In this document: piece by piece, positions 1 to 13,143 of the stretch | Numbering within the stretch: position 1 is the first letter of the stretch | How the letters are laid out: every line of letters begins with the position of its first letter | Assembly: GCA_008933995.1 (NCBI GenBank) | Contig: WARS01000010.1 | Location: 9,031,001-9,095,000 of the forward strand | Source of the DNA: Datnioides undecimradiatus | Taxonomy: Eukaryota > Chordata > Actinopteri > Lobotiformes > Datnioididae | Length of the DNA: 64,000 nt | Direction: 5' to 3' | Made by a program: the position numbers and the translations under genes | The notes under the pieces: model-generated | What the model was told of the DNA's origin: nothing | The model's database searches: none | Seen by the model: the letters and a program-made list of their open reading frames with translations, nothing else

Positions 1-240
1 CAAATCTCAGCTCCTTCGTCACCCCTGCCTCCTACATATGACCCCCTCGCTCTATGTCTGGGGGGGCCCCTGCGTGATCAACGTGCCGGCTTAAGTGTGG
101 CTCCCTCAAGCGCGTCCTCCAGGCTTGCGAGACTGCAGCAGACCAACCTCATTTCCTGCTCTACTGCTTTACAAATGGCTCCTGGAAGCCGAACCAAGAC
201 CAAGGATGGAGAGACACTGATGGCCATAATAGCCGTATGA
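1..240 (+). other. possible coding tail entering from left edge
   Basis: One plus-strand frame is open from base 1 to a TGA at 238-240 (79 codons). It is rich in Ser, Pro, Ala and Leu, and begins with the residues QISAPSSPLPPTYDPL. A second plus frame is open from about 89 to 297. The base composition is more GC-rich than the following several hundred bases. It could be the last coding exon of a gene lying to the left, or a chance open frame. I do not recognise the protein and see no domain, so the call is weak. Confidence 0.15.
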
Positions 241-534
241 TTAGAGTGGGCAAAGGTCCAGCTCAGTGTGCAGACCAGACACACCTGCCTGCCCTCTGAC
301 TCACTAACAGACTAGGCTGTGAACAAACCAAAAAAAAATCTAATAGCAGACGACGTCTGTAAAACTGGACTGGACATAATTGTCTGAATTATTGGTTTTA
401 GTTCTTTTTTTTTTTTTACCTCTTTTGTATAGAGCAGCCATTGGTTGTGTGTTTTTATATTTTCCAAAGATCACATGTTAATTAAATAATGTGTCCAGTA
501 TTATGATTTTTATTATAATGAATGGTCGGTCTCA

Positions 535-915
535 GGTGGTTTTGTTGGGCTTTAGTCCAGACTGAAATATCTCTGCCATGATTCAATAAGGTCTTTCAAA
601 TTCATCCTCTGGAAACCATCAATATTATTGCAGATATTGATGGTCTCCAGGGGATGAATTTCAAAGACTTTAGTGAATCATGAGGTTAACATTAATGTTT
701 TTACTGTACTGTCTCTGCAACTGCTGTATGAATTGCCATTACATTTTGTAGTTACTGCTGGTGCCCAGAGGATGAATCCCTCTGACTTTCGTTATCCCCT
801 GACTTTTCCTCTAGCACCACCAGCAAGACAAATGTATCCTTATCCAGTCCAATATCTAAACATGGGCAAGATCGGCTGGCACAAAATTTTCATGTTCATG
901 GTTTCCAGATGATGT
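535..915. repeat. degenerate teleost dispersed repeat with inverted halves
   Basis: The left part (577-682) is an imperfect inverted repeat. Perfect 11-base arms at 615-625 (ACCATCAATAT) and 634-644 flank an 8-base loop, and CATGATTCA at 577-585 is matched by its complement at 674-682. The phrase GGATGAATCC with CTGACTTT, the run CCCCTGACTTTTCCTCTAGC and the following bases (about 765-890) resemble an interspersed repeat that I recall as common in perch-like fishes, with subunits of about 100 bases. The family name is not certain. Confidence 0.5.
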
Positions 916-3900
916 GCTCTAATGATCTACTGATGTATCATCATTGCCACTAGCATAGCTGTAGGCTTTCTATATGTACCTTACTCATGCAGTGAGAAAA
1001 GTAAAATTCATCACTTCCTGGATATGTTTCACAAAAGCCTGGGTGTGATCAGATTTATTTTTAGATTTATTATAATGAAAATGTTGTGCATCATTACTTT
1101 ACTAAAACAATTCTTTCTTTCTAATAAGGAAACAGAAACACTGCAACAAAGACCGAACACAAGAACTTCTGCAAGAACTTCCTGATGAGTACATCGTCTT
1201 CACATACTGTATGAAATATTAGATGAGAACCCACGTGTGACACACAGCCAAATGTGTGACATGTTGCATAAGCAGTTAATAGGCTTAATTTCCTGACAGG
1301 TAACCTACATACTGCTCTGCTGCACTCCCAGCTTCTCACCCACCGCTCAGCCACCAGTCTCAACAGCGTGAAGAATCATCCCCTGTGACTGACATTGTAC
1401 CCATGAGATATCTCATCTTATGAAACACATAAAATTGCTAATCCTCCTCACATACTTTATGGAACAGTATGTTCTTCTAGTTTGATTTGGCTGATGTGTT
1501 ATTTCAGTCCTCTCTGCAACACATGTTGTGGCAGAAGTAAAGCAGAAAAATAAATCTAATATTACAATCTATAAATAATTTTAGCCATTCAGTGAAAATG
1601 GTGGTATTTGTTAACCCTAAAAGAGCCAGGGGAATAAGCCTTTGGTCTCTTATACACACACAAGCACATGCACACAATTAGATTTCTGCTTTTGCAGTGG
1701 CTCTGCTGGATGCATTTGTGTTTTTTAACCATTATCGATCTGAATAAAAATCCAAATAATTGCCTGGATGCACATGCAAAGCTAGCAGATGACATTCAAC
1801 ACAATAACTAAGCCAGATACTTCGTTTGAATCGACGTTTGAAAGATTCAATGAACAATTGTCTTACCTGAAATTAAAGTAGCTGTTTTCAGACATGATTT
1901 CAGACCCACTCTGCTGACAGGTAAAGTGTGAAATGTGTTAGGATTCAGAGCAGTGTTAGGGGTTGAGAACAATTATGTTGTTGAAAACTAAGTGGCACTG
2001 GAATGACAAGCAAGTCACTCAGCTTTGTCTCTTCTAGCCCACTCGTTGAACTCTGACTGCACTGTCATTATGCATGTCTCTGCATTGTGCCATAAACTGT
2101 GTTCATAAAGTGTTTTTTCTTGGCTCTAGGCAGAAACAAATTAACATGCTGCATGAAAGCAAAGCTAAACCTGGGGTATACGAACTTCATTACACAGGGG
2201 CAAAGCCACATGCAATTTGATAAATAAATGCAGAAACTGACTTTGAGTTGGCATTCACACTGAAAATAAAAATGATGAATGTTCTTTAAATGAAAACAGC
2301 ATTTAATGAAAACATATTCTGATTAAATTAGCAGCTTTCTGTAGCCCCTCAGGCTAAAGCGTGGCGCTTTAAAAAGGGGATAAATATGTGCATGACCTCA
2401 GACAGCAGTTTTGCTGCAGTGGTGACACACTGGGTTGAAGGACAAGCTGCAGTTCGTGAGGTTGATTGATTGATTGATAAGAGTATTGATCGATACAGTC
2501 ACTCCCTCTTGTGTATACTCATGTGGGAAACGATATTAGCTTTGTATCGCTTCTGACACTGCCTCTGCATTGCCTCTACATGGTTAATTCTAGCTTGAAT
2601 GATTTCACTGGGGCTGAATTTGTGTTTTCCTGTCCTTATCATATCACATTGTGTCATATATGATACACTATAGTCTTCAGTTATGAAGTACACATATAAA
2701 TATCATGTATTTGTCATGTAGTCATACTGACCTACATGGGCTAACGTCTGTAATTCACAACTCTTGAGAACGCCTTTCCTTGACTGCCTACTTTGTACAC
2801 TGCTGCTAAAAACAATTCATACAAACTGTACAACAGTATGCCACTGTGCCTTCCAGCCCCTGTACTAATCACATGATCATACTCTAAAGCATAGTGAAGA
2901 ATAATTGCACAGTGTTGGACACAATCAAGCCAAATCAGAGATCACTTCAAGGAGATTTAAGGAGGGACGCTCTGATTGTTGATTCCTCTGTGATGCAGAT
3001 CAGTGGACGGCTGGCTGGGTCTGCAGCACCCGAGTCGACTCTGTCTGTGAAGACTGATTGAATAAGGCTACTGATGAGGCTATTGTGGCTTGAGGTACGT
3101 GGTGTGAATGCCTGACAGGCCCACGGCTGCCGTCAGTGACTGGCTGCCATTGTGGCTAGCCACTGGGCCGTGACTTCCCCAGCTGTGGTATATAGCATAT
3201 CATGAGCCACTTAAATGAGTATTGGGATTGTGCAGTTGATAGAAAGATCATTAGGATATCATTGGCGCAACCATATACATGCATGAAGCACCATTTTCAA
3301 TTTGGCCAACCTTTTTTTCCAGTTGACCCGACAACTTTGCTCATTACAATGTTCATATGAGCATTCGGGGAGCCTGAGAGTTCGTCATTTGTATTCTCGT
3401 CCATTTACCTTTTCTCTCTCATTTGCGCAGAGGACAGTGCAGTCAAAAGCATTTCACCTTGTTTGCTGATTATTTAAGCCGTGTAAAGGCAAAAGCACCT
3501 CAAGGTGGAATAAAGAAAAAAAAAAGAAATGTTTGCTTAAATTTGTTCAATTTAATGCTTACAATGAAGAGACAAGCTCGACACAGCTGATCTGGAAACA
3601 GAGGAATAGTCTATGAGGGCTGGCTTGCGTGTGATGTTAATGCATTTGTTGCAGGCCGTGTGATGTGAATCATATGAAGGACGGTGTATTTATAGTAGCC
3701 TTTGATATACAAAAATTGAATTCTCATTTAAATGTCAGTAATTTGCAGATCTTAATGCAGGGCATCTTTGATACATTTGTTCATGGCACCCTCTGCAGCT
3801 CTGCAGATATGATTTGACCTGTTCAAGGGAGCAAAACTCAATTTGTGGTGGGACTATTTGTGACCTATACATACGTGGCATGTTTATATTGAAGGCCTTT

Positions 3901-6900
3901 AAAATCCTTTTTTATATATATCATTAAGCTATGAATGCATGACCCCTAGTGATTTTATTTCCAATAAAATATCAACAAGATTCAGAGGCAGCCTCGGCCA
4001 GCCCAATTCTCACGTCAGCATGCCGAAATGCACACAGTGACAATGGTTACGTGTGGATTTTTTAATGTTTATCATCTTTGTTTAGTGTGCATTAGCGCAT
4101 CATACAATAAAGCATTTGCTAACTAGATGAAATCACTAAAATCATAAAGATTCATCATCATGAATGTCTGTATAATATTTAATGGCAATCTATCCAGCAG
4201 TTGTGGAAATGTTTTAGACCGGACCAAAGCGAACCAATAGACAGACCAGCTTGAACATAAGGCAGCTCAAAACCAACCTGAACAGGCAATCCAGTACCTA
4301 ACAAAGTGCATTAACATCATAAACTACAATGTGAACAACTGCTTTTGATCTTTCCTGCCCACTCCCACATAAGCACAATCAGCAGGGTTTATGTCATGAT
4401 GCTGACTAGTCCCAACAATGACTCATCACCAAAACAGAGTGTTCTCCTTCCAAGTGGAGAAGGGTTGCATAACTTTCTGATGCAAATGCCCTCTGTTGCT
4501 CCTCAGTAATCACTCTGTGTGTGTCTGTGTTTTTTCATCTCTGCATCCCTAGAAGTGCGGCTGAAAGTTCACTTGACTTATTAAGGCCGACAGCGTGCAA
4601 ACTAAACTGAGTTTGTCGTTTTCAAGGGTTTAAAGTAGGCGGGTTTACAGGAAGAAGCACTGCGTCAGCCCGTGCAGCCGCATCAACGAGACCTGCCAAA
4701 ATATTAGTAGAACCACAGAGTTCACACACAGGCTTGATCTGGTTTTTAAGAACAAAAAAGCCTCATCTGTCACATTTGTTTGCCACAGTTCTTTCTAATT
4801 TAAATTCAATTCCAACAATTAGACCAACCCTGGCATGGCATAATTTCTGTATCATTTGATTTTTTGTGGTAAATTGGTTAAAAAAAATCACGTTTTCATC
4901 GGACTCTCTGTTAATGAAGTCTTCTTTTCTTTTTTAAGCAATGGTGGCCATTTAAGCAATGGTACCTTCTCTGGTATACTCCCTCTGCTTGGAAGCAGGT
5001 TGCTGCTTGCATAGTAACAGATTTAACAGGTTTGACTTTTAGGATGTCCTTTTGAGTTTTACTTCCAGTTTTCCCTTCCTCAGCTTATTTGTTGTGCTGG
5101 AAATTTCCTGAACATATTGAACACACTGATTAAACTGAATCGGCTTTTCCTCCATATGGCCACAGACGTGGTCTTCCATGTTTGGTAGCGTTGCCAAGTT
5201 CAGCTGAAATTCACAGCCAGGAGCAAATACACCCACCTCTTTAAAAAAAACAGCCGTAACATGCAGTCTTTGCTCAAAAAATGTCTTCTGGATCCCAGCG
5301 CATGTTCTGTGAGTCTGTTAAAGGGGTGGGAGTGCACGGGGGGGGCGGACCTGCAGTGTGAAAACAACAGACAGATTCACTGGGAAGCCCAGCACTGTGT
5401 AATTAACATCTGTTATCATAATAGAGGTCAAGTAGAAGAGAATACACAGAAAAGCCCAGCTTCCCCTAATCCAACAGAATCCCTCCTTCTCAAAATGAAA
5501 AAAAAAAAGGCTATCAGATCACTGTCGAAACAGTGTGTGGCATGCAGTCACCGTCCTATTCCAAAGCATATATTTCTCATCAAGATGTGACTTCTAGTGG
5601 GCAATACAAGACTATAATCATGGCAGACAGTCAAAGCTTTTTCCCCCCTGGCCAAACCTCCCATCCATCTGTGTTTCCAGATAATATGACAGCTCTGATC
5701 GGCGGTTAATGGCCAGCGGCATTTTAGTCATTTCATTCCGCCACTTTCCCTTTTTTCCCTGTTTTTCCTATCATTAACCCCGCAACAGAACTGTGACCAA
5801 GTCATCCAACTGGAAAAAAAAAAAAGCCATTTTGTGCTGAAACCCATCAGGAAATAGACACCACTGCTGAGATGATGTCTACTCATATATACTCTGATGT
5901 TTGGCTACTCTGACATGACAGAGTAGCCAAACAAATCCAAATCATCCCCAGTTATCAGTGACTACTCTCTAACATATTGTGAGGTTTGTGTGTCTGCCTG
6001 CATCCAGTCCCCTTCAAATGTTTTTTTCTTTTTTGTGCCAAAGATGTCGTGCGTCACCGGACGAATAACCAACAGGATTTGAGGGTGGGGTTGGGGTTCC
6101 TTCGTGCTGTCATCTTGCGTGTTCTTCTACGTCACATACCATCATGTCCTCTGATGCCAAATGATGCGTTCGTGGACGTGGCTGTCACACGGGTCCCCGG
6201 TTTGCTTGTTTCTGGGGAGAAAAATACATGTTTACCCGTGGATGCCCGTGCACATTTTGCCCTGTGTCAGAAAATAATAAATACACAGTGTACAGCTGGT
6301 CAGGTATCACAAACAACCTTTTTGGGCCGACGGCATGCAACCATTTATCATTTCCTTGCTCTTTCATCTCCCATGAGGCACCCCTGTCAGTCAGAGGACA
6401 CCTGGGGGGGTACAAACCAAAAACAGTCAGTGTGTCTGACCCTGAAAATAGAGGTCACACCGGCTTTACATTTTTCCCACAGTGCACAGAAACACTGCTA
6501 CAAAGAGAAATACATCAACTTTAGTGTCGAAGCTCAGCCGTGCAGCTTGGGATCACAGTTTATCATTGTACTGTAAAAGTGCTGCTGTACTGTAGCGCTG
6601 GCTCATGTGCCTCATATGCTGCGGCTGAGCGCGGCCATCTTGTTTCTCCAGGAGTGAAATCACTGTGCAAATCATGACTGTGGCAGCATGATGTCCCCAC
6701 CCCCTCCAACCCCCAGCTGGCTATATCGAAGGGGCTGTCTTTGCCCAAATGTGCTCCGAGGGGGGGAGATGATGTTTGGCTTATAGGGTCCTGTTTGCTG
6801 AATTCCCCCAGAATATTATCAACCCACCCCACCCACCCAAACCCCTCATGCTTTTAAGCTTGCACGACCATTATCCAGCAGCCCCCAGTAAGTTCTTATC

Positions 6901-8235
6901 AGTGGCAGCCAGATGGAGAGCACACCAGCTATACCTCAAGACTTGTTGATCGAGCAGCGCTGGCAGAAAGGCTGTCATTGTAGAGCGGCGCGGTGGTTTC
7001 AGATTAGCATCTTGGCTTTTTTTCTCCCCCCCTCTATTTTATAATTGCCAGGAGAATTCTCATTAATGACTGTTATATCATTGGCTGGATTTATTTGCCA
7101 GCGTGGACAGCTTGGAGGGTTTAAAAGACTGGCAGGGAGTGGAAAACTGACAAGGCAAACATGGCACTTGTGTGTGAGAAGGTTAGTTTAAGCATGTGTC
7201 TTATGTTTTCCCATCAATGTCTTTGGATTAATATGCATATTTAAAGACTACGACAACCTAATCAGCGGCGGAAGGGGCAAAGGCGCTGAGGACTGTCTGC
7301 ATGGTGTGCCTGGCCACAAACAATAGAATGTGACAAGACTGAACTGGATACAACACTGTCCTCTAGTGCTTCACGCTTTCCAGAGGCTCACTTAAGCTAC
7401 ACTTCAGCAACCCTGCTGTCACATAGTAAATAAGCCCGGGGGTGTGGGGGATATGACATTAGCTTTAAGAACAAATGAGGAAGAAGCTCTGATTGCGCAT
7501 CAACAAAAACTGCTGTTGACTGCTCCGCCAGCCGTCTGACGCCACTGCAGGAAAAGGACAAGAATAGGCAGCCACCAGTACGCAGACCCCGGCCCCCGCC
7601 TCAAATTGTACCACAGGGGGAAATACCCATAATGCACTACTTGATGCTTTTGTATTGAATTGGCTTCGCATTGATGCTCTGACCCACTTTTTCGGCAGCG
7701 GGCAGGTTATTTTAGGATTTCATTAGTGAGAAAACCAAGGGCAAAATGAGAAAGGTGAAGGGGCTCACACACACAAACACAATCTCAGACCAACTGTCCG
7801 TTCGTTTTTAGGGAATTCAGATTAGTCTGAGTCTGTTTCTGTGCAGCCTGCCTGCAACACAAAGTGCTTAAATCTGTACTTCTGAATGTAAGGCAAAACA
7901 TGAGTAACTCTGACTACTGGTGTGTTGACAGGTTTTCTAGTTAGGAAGACGTCATTTTTGCTCAGAGGGAATGTATCATCATGGTTAAAGCCTGATCCTG
8001 TCACTGCCACTGGTTAGAACCTCCAGAGGCACCTTTCATGCGTACTAATGATATAAAGCAATTTACATAGCAAGGGTAAACTGGCTCTCTGATTAGCAGG
8101 ACAGAGCTGCTAATCTTCAAAACCAAACTGTTTTCAATCTGCTGTAAAAAAAAAAAAAAGAGAGAGAGAAAGGAATCATTACATTTGCAATATGATTTAA
8201 ATTGGCAATAAAATGTATACTGTGCTGATGATAGC
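916..8235. other. intergenic, no gene supported
   Basis: I found no convincing exon chain here. Open frames exist (the longest runs from 5986 to 6576 on the plus strand) but lack splice context, recognisable domains or favourable composition. Within it are a 15-bp perfect hairpin at 5898-5933, several A-runs, and stretches such as 6980-7120 with balanced composition and TAAT cores that could be conserved regulatory DNA. The last statement is a guess without alignment. Confidence 0.4.
5898..5933. repeat. perfect hairpin with 15-bp arms
   Basis: Arm 5898-5912 (TGTTTGGCTACTCTG) is the exact reverse complement of 5919-5933, separated by the six bases ACATGA. It is not followed by a T-run on either strand and is not beside a gene. 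It may be the core of a small inverted-repeat element or a chance palindrome. Confidence 0.6.
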
Positions 8236-8440
8236 AGCAGTTTAAAGAAATAGCTCAACCAGTAGCTCATTAGCTTAGCTTAGCACAAGAAGAGGAAACA
8301 GGCAGGAACAGCTCGTCTGACTCTGTCTAAAGTCATAAAACCCACCTACAGCACCTCTAAAGCTCAGTAATTAACATGTTATAACTAATTCATTTCATCT
8401 ATACAAATACAATAAGGGTGATAAAAAGGAATTGTTGTAG
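8236..8440. repeat. dispersed repeat, AGCTTAGCTTAGCA family, copy 1
   Basis: The stretch AGCTCATTAGCTTAGCTTAGCA, then a purine-rich run, then a phrase around 'agcacctctaaagct' and an AT-rich end, occurs here and again at about 58190-58370. Two copies with the same order of motifs in one window show a dispersed repeat. I recall the family as common in spiny-rayed fishes. Confidence 0.6.
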
Positions 8441-10991
8441 ACAACTTAAGGCTACTTAAAGCTGCTGTTCCTGGCTTGGTTTGCTGTGTGCCTTTGGTTC
8501 CAGTGGCATTTACCAAAATGTCAAACTACTCTTTCAATACAAGAGCATTTTGTTTGTACTTGAAAAATAGATAAATGATAAACAATGGCATTCATGAAAG
8601 GAAAATAAGTAGATCCATACTTAATATGGCAGCAGCTTGACAAGACAGGAAAACAACAGAGAGAAATGCTTCTTACGGTAATACTAAACACAGTGCTACA
8701 TGTGCACAAAACAAATCTATTTTTTGTGAATAGAGCTATTAAATGTGGCACACCATTAAAAATCTGCCGGACAAACAATAAACCCAAGCAAATGCCATCA
8801 CAACTGGTCACTCGATATCTCGCAATAACCTCAGTAACTGTGAAAAAGAACAAAACAGTAAGTGTCTTTCAAGCCAAGAACTACTTTCTCCAGAGAGCAT
8901 AAAATCAATTGCTCAAGTCTGAGCTCTTTTGCTCCATTACAAGCCTTGTAATCCTTTATATAATATGTCTGAAGCATTTATTACTCAGCAGGTCTGGCAC
9001 ACTCTGCTAGTATAACAACAAAACATAACCCCGGCCCATTTGAACCCACCAGTTCAAACACATTTTCCTTGCACCATTAAGAGGGTGATTGGTGGTTATT
9101 ACAAGCTACCCTCTGTGAGAACGTCCAGATGCTCTTTTTGTCAAGGTCAGGATCAAAGCTAGACAGGGAGGAGAGGGAGCAGGGTTGATTTTGTACCCAT
9201 CAGGCACTTGGAGCCCCCGCAATGACGTGGCACCTGCAACCAGGAAAGACACAAAATGGAGTCCCAGCTGGCCCCAGACCAGTGTGAGTCAAAGAGAACG
9301 GGGGAGGAGAAGAGAATGCTTCAGGCTCGATTAGGCCCGCATCCTATCTCCATCTTCAGCTCTGAGCTCCATCACCCCGAGTCATTAGGACCAAATTCAC
9401 AGCTGCCACTCTGGAGTATTAGCAGGTGGAGGCTGCATTTCGTTGCCTTTTTTAGGGACATGCTGACCAACGGGTGGTGTGCAAAAAAAATGAAATAGTC
9501 ATCTACCTCTAGAACATCCTGTTCTGTACTCTCAAGTGTCCTTTTTCATTTCAGGATTTGCAGAAAACCTGCCTGCACGTGTCATGCCTGTGACAAGGAG
9601 AGCAGAAGAGACATGTGCATGCCTCAGGAGGTGGGAAGAGATGAGATACACCCACCCTTTCCTAACTCACGCTGCTGAGCAGACCAGCATGCACCTGTCC
9701 CCTCTGGCTGTGAACAGGCTGAGAGGAATTTTAGGTCACTCGCAGTCGCCTCCGCTGGCATGGAATGTTTCTGCACCATTCCAAAACTCCACCACCTTTT
9801 TGTTTTGGGTGAAATGATGACACACACACACAGAGAAGGAAGGATGAAGAAAAGATGTAGAGGTGATAGGTAATGAGAAACGACTGAATGAGTTCATAAC
9901 AGAAGAGGGCGGGAGGTTAGGGGGAGGGGACGGACAGATTGGGATGTGAGGGTGAAAGATAAGCAGATAGCTGGCGTGTGAATGGGAGTGACAGGGACAG
10001 AGTCCCATGCAAAGATAAACAGCCGGGGTGCAGCCCCTGTAATGGCTTTGCACAAGTAATTTGTCACTCTATGTGAAAAGCAAACAGCAGGGAAGGCAAT
10101 GGCAACACTTTGCACTGACACTTACCATTGCCCAAGGATGTCTTACCACGCTCCCCCATCTGTCTGCACAACTGGTGCTGCCCATTCCTCTGGTCAAGAG
10201 TAACATTATGCCTGTGAGAGCAGGGGCACATTTAATACCACATACAGACAGAAGCTATATGAACTGGCTTTGATAAAACGCTGATGTTTTACTCCTTTAC
10301 CGTCCTGGGATCAAGTGATGTAGTAGGAATTCAACGACTCTAATAAAAATCACGTGCAGTCGTATCGTGCACTAATGTCTTCACACAGGACAATAAAGAA
10401 CATCCCAGCATAAAAACAAAGGCAACATAACTCGGTGAATTCTCAATATGAACAGTGTTTTCATTTTCAGTTGTCGGCAGTTCAGAAACATTAACACACA
10501 CTTGTTAAATCGCCCCGCTCAGTTACAGCATATTGAATCACAGGATCATGTCAACAAAATTGTTCTTCATGAACATGAAGTTACACCTCCATCAAAAACT
10601 GAAAGATGGAAATTGACTATCCACCATTTTGAAGTAAATGACATGAGTGAACATAAATCTAATATGTGAGCACTGCCATCTTGTGGGTGTTTCTAACACT
10701 ACACACACTCCTGCTCTTAAATAATACAAAACTCCATTATTTCCATTAGTGAAAGCAGCTGTGGATGCATTATATGGCTATCAAGTACAAAATACACATC
10801 CCAAATGTGTGTGTGGACACTGAAATGCAGTTACTGATAAATTAAGACTTTGTTCCCTTTGAGACATAAATCAACTTTAAAAAATCAAACAATGCTACAT
10901 AAAACATATTGAAATCCAGCAGTTCAGTTTGGGGGAAACAAACATTATTTTGTGAAGGCAACATGTTTGACCCCATGTAATGAAATATTCA
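8441..10991. other. intergenic spacer downstream of the CCDC106-like gene
   Basis: There is no exon chain here. The part next to 10991 is probably the 3' UTR of the minus-strand CCDC106-like gene. Its poly(A) site is not obvious. Reverse-strand ATTAAA occurs near 10229, but its use is not supported by anything else. Confidence 0.35.
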
Positions 10992-11371
10992 TCAACCTAT
11001 TAAAATGCTCTCTGCAGCACCCCCCAGCTGCTGCATGTGAGAATGCATCACTCTCGGCCTTTTCCCTGAGATGGGCAGCAGCTCGCCGTTAGCCTTCATC
11101 TGGTCTATTCTCCTGGACAGGTCAGCGTCGCTGTCAATGACCAGGGTGCACCTATGGGCGTAGCTGACCAGTGTCTCTTCTCCTTGGCGAAACATGCCCA
11201 CCAGGTGGACCATGTCTTTGCCGGCCAGATGGAGCTCGGCAATCGACGCTGTGTTGGCGATGGTGTTCCGGTCGATTCCCAGATGACGGAAGGCTTCGCT
11301 CATGCTTTTCTTCTTGATGAAGGCTGACAGGACTTGTTTGTAGCGGTGGATGACATACTGGACACCGGTGG
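10992..11371 (-). CDS. ccdc106: CCDC106-like coding exon 4, conserved C-terminal domain
   Basis: The acceptor is CCACCAG and the stop TGA is at 10992-10994. It encodes residues 211-335, the most conserved part of the family, then a tail of about 24 residues (RPRVMHSHMQQLGGAAES...) that extends beyond the human end. Confidence 0.88.
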
Positions 11372-13143
11372 CTGGTGGAATGAATGACAAGGCGTGAATA
11401 ATGCACTGTGGTTATTACAGAAGTGATGGAAAATATGTAACCATCAATACAACAAAGTCTTGAGTAACATGAGGACGAGCTTATGCCAAGTTCAATCCAG
11501 CTCTGACTCTGGACAAAGAAACATGACATTTTTATTTGTATTTTTACATTCTGAAGAGGGATGTAATGTAACTAATATAAAATTAGCCCATTAAGTAGAA
11601 CAGTAGAATTGATTAGTAGGTGTTGACATGAAATACTTAATATTTATGTGTATTTAAAAAATGGTCAGTGAGGATTTCTGTCAAACTAGTTCAACTGTTT
11701 TCTGCATTTTTAGTAGAAGACGTTGGTACAGGTAGTGATTTCTGCAGGTAGAGTGAGGAGCATGACCAATCACATCTGAGCAGGTTTTGGTTGCATGCAG
11801 GGAAACTGTCCATGTGGAGAGCAGAGGGGGAAGAATGCATTGGCTGAAAAGATTAAGTCTTGGCCCGGACATCCATTGGCTACATTGGAACTCCCAAAAT
11901 GTTGGCTGTTGTCCCAGGAGACAACGCTGTCAACATGCAGATAGTCGATGGGTTCCATGATGCAACCAGCAATAAACACTAAGCCAAAATTTACTACTGT
12001 TAAAATGATAAGACCATTAAAATGATAAATGATTACCTCTCTTCCTGCTGTAGTCCTTCCCTTTCTTTGACCGTTTCTTGTCTTTATGGTGTTTCTTCCG
12101 TCTGTGTTCACTTGAGGCCGCTGAAACTTCAGATGAGTCTGAAGCTTCGGAGCCGCTGTCGCTGCTGTCAGAGGAACTACACGAAGCCCTTTCCCTCTTC
12201 CGAGATTTGTTTTCTGACTGCTGCACTTTGCTGGGTTTGGGAGCTGTAAAAGAATGACATGAGTGACGTAAGTCCACACAATTGCTGTGGAATAATGAAG
12301 TCAAACACATTCTACAGCTTCATGTCGGACACAAACCTTCAATCAGAGGACTGGGTGAGGCAAAAGCTGTCACTGAGCGGTTACTTGTGAGGTTTTCGAT
12401 CTGGCTCCTGAGGAACTTGCGGTCCTGCATTAGGTCCTCCACCTGTCGCTCCAGAGCAGCGATGCGCTCCTGTTTGCTCTCCAGCATGCACTGCAGCTTG
12501 GTGATGGTCAGCAGCACTCTGGGGGGCAGGTTTTCTAGTTGTGAGGCGGCTAAAGGAAGACGAGTTAGCGATGTGAAGACAATGAAGTTAGACTTTATTT
12601 CACTGGCAGAGTTCTGTTACAATCAGCAAAAAGTATTAAAACATCAATAAATTATGAAAATTTTGACAGTGAGACATGAATTTAATCATAAAAAAATAAA
12701 GCTACAACACATCTTACATCATGTGTCAAAGGGCAATGATGTAATTGCTTTATGGCAGAAAACAAAAACTGGCTGCTTGGCTTAGATTTTGTTTTTTGAG
12801 TTATTTGAGTTGGCAGATGTTGATTCAAGTGAAGTGACGGCAAATTACCTGGAACCAGCTGACTGATGTTTTAAGATGAGGCCAGTGGAAAGTAATTACA
12901 GAAAAGCAGCAGATACTGTGTGAAAGTGCTCTAACCTGACATGGCACTGCTGGGTGTGTTGTCCTGAACCGCATCAGCTGAGGCTCCGGTCTGAAAGTTC
13001 TCCCATTTGATGATGCGCAGTTCGTCTTGCTCCTGCTTCAGCCAGGCCGGAGAGGTGAGTCTGTCTTTGCACCTCACAGAGCTGGAGTCGATCTCTACAC
13101 AGGGGGAATAACCTGACGGCTCCTGCTGCCACACGGACGACAT
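10992..13143 (-). CDS. ccdc106: CCDC106-like nuclear coiled-coil protein, 4 coding exons
   Basis: Coding exons (minus strand) are 12936-13143, 12337-12549, 12037-12243 and 10992-11371. They join in frame to 1008 nt, 335 residues. All introns are GT-AG and every junction is phase 1. Residues 74-123 form a leucine-rich coiled coil (MLESKQERIAALERQVEDL). Residues 161-187 are a Ser/Asp/Glu-rich acidic tract typical of CK2 sites. Residues 188-209 are a Lys/Arg-rich probable nuclear signal. Residues 213-311 match the conserved C-terminal part of CCDC106 (RYKQVLSAFIKKKSMSEAFR, then GIDRNTIANTASIAEL and a final LLPIS). Human CCDC106 is 280 residues and, from the literature, binds p53 and is a CK2 substrate. 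Fish have several CCDC106-like genes, so the exact paralogue is unresolved. The first ATG after the acceptor at 13153 was taken as start. Confidence 0.85.
12037..12243 (-). CDS. ccdc106: CCDC106-like coding exon 3, Ser/acidic and basic tracts
   Basis: The acceptor is TTACAG and the donor GTAATC. It encodes residues 142-209: a Ser/Asp/Glu tract followed by a Lys/Arg/His-rich tract. Confidence 0.82.
12337..12549 (-). CDS. ccdc106: CCDC106-like coding exon 2, coiled coil
   Basis: The acceptor is CTTTAG and the donor GTTTGT. It encodes residues 71-140 with the heptad-like coiled coil, phase 1 at both ends. Confidence 0.82.

Noticed and set aside
11152-11529. Alternative frame over the CCDC106-like last exon
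   Set aside because: It is a shadow frame. The other frame carries the conserved family residues and correct splice phase.
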